From assembly GCA_947652115.1 (NCBI GenBank), contig OX393565.1, positions 16,994,967-17,058,966 of the forward strand: a DNA stretch of 64,000 nucleotides. Reading direction: 5' to 3'. The position numbers and the translations under genes are program-made. Every line of letters begins with the position of its first letter. The stretch's first letter is position 1. The stretch is from Blastomussa wellsi (taxonomy: Eukaryota; Cnidaria; Anthozoa; Scleractinia; Plerogyridae). Under the pieces are notes generated by a model that saw only the letters and a program-made list of their open reading frames with translations, searched no databases and was not told the origin of the DNA. Shown here in pieces: positions 50,358 to 60,654 of this stretch.

Positions 50358-50870
50358 TTAAAGGGCCCAAGTCAGCCACACCTTTTTTATTGTTTACATG
50401 GAAGAGTTTTAGTATTATATTTTTCATGGAGAAAACTCAGAAAACTTGCCAAAGGTAATAAGGTAAGGTAAAGTCTGCATATAAGCCTAGTGGCCCATCA
50501 GGCCAGAGCTTACCCCAGTTTCCGTAGCATGAAGCGACTAGGAGTGTTCCTTCTCCTCCCTGGATAGGATGCTAGTCCATCACAGGGTTACCCCCGTCCC
50601 CCCCCCAGCAGTAAATTTGCAGGTACCCATTTATACACCTGGGTGAAGAGAGGCACTGTAAGACTAGTGTCTTGACAAAGAACCCAACACAGTACCCCAG
50701 CCAGGGCTCGAACCTAGACCGTCCAATCTGGAGTCCAACGCACGAACAATTAGGCCACTGTGCCCCCTCCTAACACAAAGGTAATAAACACATCCAGGAA
50801 CCTGCTTTTCCCCATACAATTTCCATAATTTTTGCATTGAAAATGGCAGATGCCGACTAGGGCCCTTTAA
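50358..50870. mobile_element. TTAA-flanked MITE interrupted by a SINE
   Basis: TTAA at 50358-50361 and 50867-50870. The ends are AGGGCCCAAGTCAGCC and the inverse of AGGGCCCTAGTCGGCATC. Without the SINE and its duplicated site the element is about 180 bp. Non-autonomous. Confidence 0.85.
50462..50776 (-). mobile_element. tRNA-derived SINE with perfect 11-bp target duplication
   Basis: Read on the minus strand from 50776, the head contains an A-box-like GTGGCCTAATTG and a B-box GGTTCGAGCCC. A body follows with GGTGTATAAATGGGTACC and GTAACCCTGTGATGGACTAG, and the 3' end is TTACCTTACC. The target duplication AAAGGTAATAA occurs at 50451-50461 and 50777-50787. The conserved body is that of a SINE superfamily spread over many aquatic animals. 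Insertion into the MITE postdates it. Confidence 0.9.
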
Positions 50871-50874
50871 GTGA

Positions 50875-51616
50875 ACTGGGGTGCAAATTTGGTCCGACCC
50901 AAGTGCAATTTTCTGCTCTTTTTGTTGCATGCAAAAGACTCCATTTTAATTCAAACCTGAATTCTAAGGATGGGTTCTTTGCAGCTAATACACCTGTCAT
51001 TGTTAAGCTGCAGGAGGGGGAGGCCGGGCATAAGCAGGGCATTTGCATTTGGCTGAGATTTTTTGTTCAAATGCATTGCCTTTGGGCATTTGTGGATGGT
51101 CAAAAGAGTCAAAATATGGCTTTAAAGTCACTAAAATGGTCAAAAGTCCCCACTATGGAACAATAATTACTGTGAAATCCCTCACCAGTTCCTGGTGTTT
51201 TCCCCCTCCTTCCCTGCGACATAACATTGATAGGTGTATAACAGTTATATGGTACAAAATGACACCTTACCAGAGGGAAAGCTACACTAAGGGACATCCA
51301 AAATAAAGTAAAGTCAAGCATGATTACTAGCCTCCAGAAAGGTGTTACTTTGTACCATATAACAACTGCTAGTTAGCTGCAAACAGCCCATAATTTTGTG
51401 GGTTTAGCTATGACACATTTTGTTTGTTACAATCATGTAAGTGAGTAATTTTTTAAAAAAAGCATTCCTTTTTAATTCCTTTATCATTTAGTGGAATGTT
51501 GTAGGAATTTAGTGAAACAATTTAAATTACAATGCATTGTAATTTTTATTAATTATTTTGATTTTAATCTGTCTTGATTTGACCGACAGTATTTAAATTT
51601 CTTTCTTTTTTCAAAG
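50875..51616. other. Region upstream of the first identified CUB-gene exon
   Basis: No first exon or promoter motif could be supported. Frames at 50903-51306 (+) have no signal-peptide character. Confidence 0.3.
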
Positions 51617-51664
51617 GTCTGTGGGTTTCATGGGTAGCAAGGACTGCATTTGCACAGAATACTA
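51617..51664 (+). CDS. CUB gene, signal-peptide exon (second exon, inferred)
   Basis: Acceptor cttttttcaaag, donor ACTA|GTGAGT. In the phase required by CUB1 it reads LWVSWVARTAFAQNT, the hydrophobic end and cleavage region of a signal peptide. It needs an upstream exon ending in phase 1 with the ATG, which I did not find. Confidence 0.6.
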
Positions 51665-54600
51665 GTGAGTTCATGTGTATTTTGTTAATTTGTTTGTTGT
51701 TTGTCACATTTGCACAGCTTTGCCTTGTCTCACTTTCTGTATGTGTTTTCGTATATAATTGTTGTGGCTCTAATTTCCATCTTAATCATCTCCCAGAATG
51801 AACCTCTGTCATCAACCTCTGTTAACCCAATCACTAAAACTGTATGTATTTGGAGAAGTTGTTTTGAAAACCTTTAGTAGTTCACAGGAAGTTTGAACTA
51901 ATGGTAATGTACTTTACAAGGTGGTTGTTTATTTATGTAATATGCAAGACAGCCTTTTTTTTTTCTTTGAAACAAATAAATCAATTGGAAAAAATTAATA
52001 ACCAAATAAACATGTTGATCTGCACAAGCATGTTCACCAATGAAAAAATTTAAATCTTATTTTCATCTTTAGACAATGGAAGTTTAAAGTTTTCGATTTG
52101 AGTCTGAATGTAACATCCGTGACAGTGGAATTGCCCATACACAGTTACTGCAAAAACAAAACAATAGAAAATGGCATCCCCTTCAAAATGACAATAGAAT
52201 TAGTACATGTAGATAATTTAATGCAATTTGTATTTCTTTTATAGCTGGTAGTTTGAAAGAGTTGTGTCTCCCAGGTAACATCAACAATAACAACCTGACA
52301 TTAACAGGGACAAATGGAACTCTTCAAAGTCCACAGGAGGGTCGGTCATACCCTCCAAATTTGCTGTGCAATTGGCTGATCGTGGTTCCAGAAGGGAACA
52401 TTGTAAAACTTACCTTTGTTACATTTGACTTGGAGCCTAGTCCACGATGTACAAGTGATTATGTGGAGGTTATAGATGGAAATAGCAGCCACAGTGAGAG
52501 TAAAGGAAAATTCTGTGGTTTTAGTTACTGGGGTTCATATCGAGAGAATGTCCGCTCAAGTGGTCGATACATGTTGGTGCGTTTCAGGTCAAATTGGTTG
52601 TATGATGGACATAGCAGGGGATTTGTGGCCACTTTCAAAGCGGAGAATGAAGCCAGTAAGTTAGTAGCAATGTTTTCACAGTCATGAATTAATGTTGATT
52701 TGAAACCTCCTCTGTCCAAGGTGAAAGATCCACTTCTTCACCCCCTTTAACCCCAGTTGGCCTAAATTGTTGAAGTTTGTGGATCAATTAACTTCCTTCA
52801 ATGCATGAATAGGGACCACCTTGACTCTTTTTAGTTAATTATTAGTTGCTGAACTGTTATAATGTTATGATGTCTATAAAATTTCTTACACATTTTTCAA
52901 TTACGTTTTAGTTTGCCCATATAACACCTTGGTGGTTGCTGCGTCTGCATCTTATGAACAAACTCTCACCAGCCCAAACTATCCCTCAAAACCTGAAGAT
53001 TATCTGAGTTGCAGCTGGCTACTTCAAGTTGATAGAAGCCTGTCTTCTAATGGCTATATAGTGAAGGTGGCATTCAGTGACTTCAATGTGGAATGTGATG
53101 ACTCTCTTAAGATTTATGATGGTAAAAACAAATACTCAAGTTTGCTTGGATCATACTGTGGTTCAAGTGCTCCAGAAGTTATTTATTCCACTGGGCAGAA
53201 CTTATATGTCAACTTCAATACTGATGACTTTTATACTGACAAAGGGTTTAGCTTACATTTTTCCGCTGTTAAAGAAGGTACAGTACAGCTGCTGTTTCTG
53301 TTATTTACCTCTTAAGGTGGCTTGATCAGATTTTTGAGCGACAATACCTTTCAACTTTGAGCAGCTAGTGTACAGCCATAGAGTATCTGACAGAAAATCT
53401 ATAGCTCCAAGTGCACTAGTGCACAACAAAATCATATTATTTCCTGAATGTTATTAAAACATTTGTTAACCAGGCCTGATGCAAGATGACTTTGGTCTGA
53501 AATCAATTGATTAGTATCCGATTACATTTGGTGAAAATCTTAGAAAGATCGTTTTATTCAATTTCTGAAAACACTGGCTTGAATATGAACTGGAGTGGAG
53601 TGTTATTTTGCGTTTTCATCAAAATTGAGCCTACATTTATTAAAATGGTTATTATTTAAAAAGCGGTAAATAATTTTTTTAAAAAATTATGCTCCAGATA
53701 GATTAACCAATATTTAATATAATCCCCGAGTGTCAACTTCGTTGAAACATTCCAAGGCTGTCAATTTGTAGCCTCGACTTTGGTAAACATTGGGGTTATT
53801 TTCCGGCTAGTCGCTTGTGGTTCCAATTATACCTATCCATTGTCTTGAATCTCCATGCAACTGAACATTTCAGTGCGTCGACTCGTGAATTCATATATCG
53901 TTGCATAAATTAATAAGATATTGAAATTTACAATTGCACAGAGATTCGAGACAATGGATAGGTATAATTAGAACCACAAGTGACTAGACGGACCAAAGTT
54001 GAGGCTAAAAATTGATAGCCTTAGGATGTTTCAATGAAGTTTAAACCCAGGGATTATATTAAATATTGGTTAATCTACCTGAAGAATAATTTTTAGAAAT
54101 ATTTATCTACCGCTTTTTCAATAGTGACCATTTTAATCAATGTGGGGTCAATTTTGTCGAAAACGCAAAATAACACTTCACTCCTGTTGATATTCAAGCC
54201 AGTGTTTTCAGAAATCGAATAAAACGATTTTGCTAAGATTGTCACCAAATGTAATTGGATGCTATTCAATTTATTTCAGACCAAAGTCATCTGACATTAG
54301 GCCTGGTGAACAAATGTTTTAATAGCATTCAGGAACTAATACTATTTTGTTGTATTTTAACACCTTAAAACTTAATTTTCTCGAAATTGCTCTTCTAAAA
54401 ATTCTTCAAATTTGGCAGACCTCAAGAAAAGTATGTCAGGTCAAAGGGGAGGGGAGGGAGTACTCGCATTATACTTGACCGGGGAGGGGGTCCAATGGAG
54501 CTTCGTATTGCAAACCCAAAAATATACACAAGCCTGAAATCTTAGACCCAAAGAAGTACCTGGCATCAAAATTTCCTACCCAAAAATACAAGACTTAAAT

Positions 54601-57600
54601 ACCTCAAAACGGATTTATTCAATTGCTCGGAGATGTGACCCAAAAAAATACACAGTTTTTTAAGACCTAAAAAATATATGTGACAGATCTCTTGACCTTA
54701 AAAATACCGAGCGTGTAAATTTTCAACCCCAAAAAATACTTGTTTTTTTTTTTTTTTATTTAGTATAGATTGTGCATCTCTTTCTACAAATCGTTGTTGG
54801 TGAACACCAAAATAATGCAGTAGACTGCAAGCAAGCTCACCTTTGGGCCTCACATGACTTGTGCGTACCTATTCCCAAATGTGAGCCTGTGTTTGCAGCG
54901 CATGCCTTCATTTGAGCGTTGAATCCTCGTTAGACTGGTCACAACACTAATACTGTTTCTGTTCCTTACAGAGGAAGCCTCTGGAATATGTCGCCCATCA
55001 GAGGGGAGTAATACAATCTATAGACTCAGTGGTTCTTCTGGTACATTCTTCAGCCCTGATTTCCCCTATCATTACACAGATGATGTCAGGTGTGTTTGGA
55101 CAGTCTCTGTTCCTTCTGACAAGGTAGTCAAGCTGACGTTTGAAAACTTTGAACTTGAACAAGACCCTGAAGATTGTAAGTGGCGTAGTACAAATGACAA
55201 AGATTACGTTCAAATACGCAATGGACAGGACCTGCAAAGAAAAGAGCTTGCTATTTATTGTGGATACTACGGGTTTATGGGTCCATCAGACGTATATTCT
55301 ACCGGAAGTTCCATGTCGGTTATCTTTCAATCCATCTCAGATGACAAAGAAAGGGCGAGAGGTTTCAAAGCACGTTTTGAAGCTGTAGACCCCCAAAGTA
55401 AGTATTTGGTCACTTTTAGTCCTTTTTTGGGAATTAATGAGTCATGGAAAAAGAAATACCTCAAGAAATACAAATGTACCTTGAGCCAGTTGGCCGTTCT
55501 AGCAGGCGTATGCCCAAATGTTCGTATTCTGAAACTAACTATCACTTGTTTTCAATTTTCACTAAGAAAATCAGGGATTGGAATGGCCTACCCCTGAATG
55601 TTGTTGAGGCAGAGTCTATAAATTCCTTCCATTATTGTTATTCTACTATTTATTATTAGTAGTAAGGCCGCTGACCACTTGCTAAGAATCATTGCCAATT
55701 GCCCATTTTCAAATTGCCCATAATACACCTTGTTTTCCCCCCGTAATTTTGCATAACCTTTGTTTTGCAATTCTCCTGGGTATTACAGTCGTCCCAAGAG
55801 AATCTGAAGACAATGCTTATGCAAAATTTTGGGGTGCAAACAATGTGTATTATGGGCAATTGGAAAATGGCCCATACAGATGGGGCCCGTGTTCCTCCTG
55901 TCCGAGACACAATGAAAATGACGTCATTTCTCCACTTTTTATAACAACAAGAAAGTCAACCGTGAAGGAGGTTTGCATAACCGGTTTAATTATTTAGGAA
56001 TGTCCTTCATTTCGCCTACAAGTCAAGGCCATTTCCTCTCTGAGTCGTTTCGCAGTAAGTGTGTATATAAACATTGTGGGTGCGTGGGCATGTGTATGTG
56101 AGGGAACTATTTACAGGTTGCAGAGCTCATGTGATTGGAGTCTTGGGTTCAGATTGGAGAATTATAGTCAACAGGCTGCGATTGTTGGATTTTAACATTT
56201 TTTACCCTAAAAAATAACAAAATTCTAGTGTGTGACAAACTGGAACGTAGTCTACGTACTGTTAACTCGTTCACTTCAGCGAAAAAGCCAAACACCTTGT
56301 TCTTCGAAAATCGTTCGTCAAAAAGCGATGAGCTCTCTTCTCAGTGTCTCTCGTTTTATCTATTTGTTGTGGTTCAATTTTGCCTTTTGTACTATTTGAT
56401 ATTTTCCTTTGTTTCAAACTCATTATCATATACTACCAAACACCAGAACAAAATGTACCAAAGGAAAAATTGAACCACAACATATCTATTGTCTTTTGTT
56501 TACACTTGAAGAGTGAAGCTTGTAAATTTATATTTTGCCCATAGGTGCCACTTCCAGCCAGTTGTGTTTTTCGGGGAACGTGAACAATGACAACCTGAAA
56601 ATAACTGCTTCACACGGGACTCTACAAAGTCCAATGAGGGGCTCTGTCTACCCCCCAGATCTTACCTGTGACTGGCTCATCACTGTACCACAGGGGAATA
56701 TTTTGAAACTCAGCTTTGACAAATTTGATTTGCAGCCGAGTACCGGGTGGAAATGTACAGAAGATTATGTGGAGATTCTAGACGGTCAGCACAACAACAG
56801 TGAGAGTATTGGACGATTCTGTGGTTTTAGGCGTCCAGATGACATTCGCTCTAGTGGTCGGTACATGCGGGTGCGTTTCAGATCAGACTCGGACACTACA
56901 TATTTCGTCTACAGTGGATTTAAGGTTTCCTTCATAGCGGAGGACAAACCCAGTAAGTCAGGAATTGATGTTCATATGCACGTTTTCCTCTTTCGTAAAT
57001 GTCCGATAAACTTGTCAAGATGTGAGAAATATGAAAGATGGTAAATTTTCAGCTTGGTGGGTAAATGATAAAGATGAAATGATCAGAAATGACACGAGTC
57101 AGATATGACTCCGAATTTTTCTTTGTCCCAAGCTCGTGCCATTTCTGATCATTTCATCGTTATAATTTAACACCGAGCTGCAAATTTACCATGTATCGTA
57201 TTTATCACACACATGTTGCTTCGACATTGCTGATCCCAGCAGTATGCAGGACGCATGTCATCATAGTGTCATATATGAACCTAGTAAACGGACTTAGCTC
57301 GCCAGGAGTTCTCGTGGTTCAGTTGGTTAGAGCACCCGACCGGTAATCTGGGAGTCATGGGTTCGAATCCTGTCGGGGACTCAGAATTTTTCTTGACCCG
57401 GCCACGCTTGTGTCATAACTTATCATTTCATCTTTTTCAACTTGTTGAGATGCATCTTGCTATAAACGAATTATATACTATAAATAGTTAACACTACAGC
57501 CGCTCGTTGATCCTTTCCTTTTAAGTGTATTCGGTACTATGTTCGGTACTAAGGCTTTCGTTAGCTTGCTGTTTTCACTCTTCCATTTGCTAAATTTATT

Positions 57601-60600
57601 TAAAATCAGTTTTCTGCTTGAGGCGTTTTACAATAATTCACTGATGATCAGAGATAACAAGCCACTTGCACGCTCACACACATGATTTCTGGTTTCTTCG
57701 AAATGAGACTAGGGCGTGCTATCAAAAATGCTTTCAGGATGAACTGTTACAGCCGGAGCAAAATTATGCTAAAAATTCCTTGATCACATAATTTAATTAC
57801 AGGTACGCAGCCCAGCATCTTCACATCACTGATTTTGCCATTTTTGCAGCAATAAGTGATCTCGGTGACGATAAACGTTAGCGATAGCCATAGCCAGATT
57901 TGGGCTTGGAGGCTAAGCAGAATCGAAAGATCTCCTCACCTCTATCAATGCAAACTCATGCCGCGAGTTTAATTATCTCGAGAACTCTTTTGAATTCCGT
58001 TTTCTTCTTGATTTTATCGATCCCAATTGCCCCATGTCGTCTAGCAAATATCAGTTGGTGCTAGAATGCATGATCGAGTCTATGTCCGGTCGAGTAGTTC
58101 GGAGGCAAATTTGTTGATACGACTCTACTCGTTCTCGGACCAATAAATTCTGTATCTTTTACCTTCCAGACCTTACAGTGTTATTGTATTACTAATGCAG
58201 GCGTGAATCCAGGATTTTTTAATGGGGGTTGGCTGATACCAATCGACCGCCAAACTATACGTTAAAAAATGGTGGAAAACGGTAAAGCAAGATGGATCCC
58301 AAACAGCAATATGGCGAGAAAGAACTCACAAACGAGGCTCAATATTTCACTCAATATTTCTATTGTTTCCGGTTTCGGTCTTCGATTTAATTCTCTTTGT
58401 ATACATTGTGAGGCTGGTTGGCTTCACAAGGGTTTTGGTACCCACGTATTGCTATATTTTTGGGACCCATGCATGGGCTTTTCTTAAGGGGGTGGCCCAC
58501 CCCATCCACCCCCCCCCCCTCCCTGGATCCGCCCCTGTAATGACACCGAACTCAAGTACAGTAAACATAACCACTCGAACCAGCTCTCTGAACACAAGTA
58601 AGTAAGCGAACCGCTTGAAGCAGCTCCGGCGATGTGTGACTGAAAAAACCCACGCTAGCCTCACGAGGTTATTGTGATGCGACAACACCCATACCCCATC
58701 GGGCATTTCGTGTTTCCACGTCATATTACCCTTTCATATTTCCCGACCTTTAGTGATGAAACGCCATCATTACCCGATTACTATGTTCGGCCATTCAATG
58801 ATGATACGTAAAGTCAAGTCATTACCCGATTAGTCCGTGCAGCCCTGCTCAGGCAACTTCAGATTTTTTCTGGCATATGTACTGTATATATACAAGTTGT
58901 ATATATACGGGCAACCTTCAAAAAATGCCTTGTCAGGCAGTTGCCTTCTGGACGAAAGGGGGCAATCATGTAGTCTTGCATCTGAAATGTCAGCCAAAGT
59001 ATCATACTTTTGCCAACATTTTACTTACAGAACATCGGGTCCCAGTTTTTTTCCACTACCACACACTCAAACTATACTAAAAATAGCTTTAGCTATAGTG
59101 GCGCTGAGCTTTCGAACAGCCCTCCGTGTGCGAGAAGTAAGACTAGCAGAGCCCCTGGGGCAGTTCAAACTCCTTTTCAAACAAGTGCGTTCAGTAAATA
59201 GGTTGAGTCACGGCATTCTTGGAGAACAGCTTTTTCTTATAACGGTTTTAAAATCGGGTGTATGCTTGGGCTTAGTTGATGAATTGTCAGTGAATAAATA
59301 AAGATTATCTTTATCTTCATTTTTACTCGCGTCTCTGGTGCTTGAAATGGATTAAATATAGTTGAAACAAGACATATAGGCTAACAGCTTTTACAGAAGG
59401 GCGTGACATAGAGGTTTGGCTGAAAATTGAATAGAAGCACTACATTCTCCGAACAGAGCGCTCATTCTATCTGGTGATAATTTGCTGCACGCTTTGCTTT
59501 TGTAAGCTAGAATTTAAACTAGAATGAAGCCACAACAAGCACTTAGAACCATTGAGAATCATGTGTTTGATGTTTTAAAGGGGCATTGTCGCGCTGTTAA
59601 AGTGTATTTTTAGAAAGCTTAAAACTGTCAATGCAACGAGGGGAACCTAATACTAATAACAGTCTAATTTTGTTTTCGAAGATTATAGAACTATATTGAA
59701 ACTATTGATTCTTGTATGCTGTCACAGATGACGAGGATGGAAATGGATTGTAATTTGAAAAACTTTGCCAATTTTTGCTATGCATTGAAAAAATTGCCCA
59801 AAAATATTATGGTCTGCCTTTCCTGCTAAAATTTCATCAGAATTCATCTTTGTGAGTCTGTTGGAGCATTGTTTGCACAATAACAGGCACAAAGCAGTGA
59901 TTTTGGCACAACTGGCCCAAAAAACGGCAAAAATCCCCGTGACAATGCCCCCCTAACCATTATTTTGCAAGGAATTTATAAATTTCTATTTGCCCGTCTA
60001 TAGCTGTACCTCTACTTGTCCGTTCGAAGGAAGTGTGTTTCCCAGGGAATATAAACAATAATGACCTGAAGTTAACTGGCTCGCATGGATCTCTGCAAAG
60101 TCCAGAGGAGGACTCCGCGTATCCTCCAGATTCGAGCTGTGATTGGCTCATCACGGTACCACAGGGGAAGATTGTGAAACTCAGCTTTGAAAGATTTGAC
60201 TTGGAGCCCAGTTATGGCTCCACATGCACAGCAGACTATGTGGAGGTTCTAGATGGGAGTAACAGCAATAGCAAGAGTAAAGGAAGATTCTGTGGTAACA
60301 CAGCTCCAGATGACATTCGCTCAAGTGGTCGTTACATGGCAGTGGTTTTCAGGTCATCCTCACATTATTCAAACTATGGGGGATTCAAAGCCACATTCAA
60401 AGCAGAGAATAAACCTGGTAAGTGAAAGGTGTTTTACTCTTAAACAATCAGACCGTGTAGGCTAGATCATATTGCTGCGAAATTTTTCAATGGACGTTGC
60501 CACGCCGTATCCGTTGTTGTAGTTCATAAACTTCTAACGGCCTGGTTACGGGTCAAATTTCTACCCCCCATGTAATCAGGCCCTAAATGGGGTCAAGATT

Positions 60601-60609
60601 TAAGAATAG

Positions 60610-60654
<45 letters not shown>

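Noticed and set aside
50664..50930. 88-codon minus frame with GHSGLIVRALDSRLDG
   Set aside because: This frame is the translation of the SINE head, a common false protein in animal databases.
57306..57382. Functional tRNA-Thr gene
   Set aside because: C at position 33, a mismatch in the anticodon stem, and a repeated tail identify it as a SINE head.
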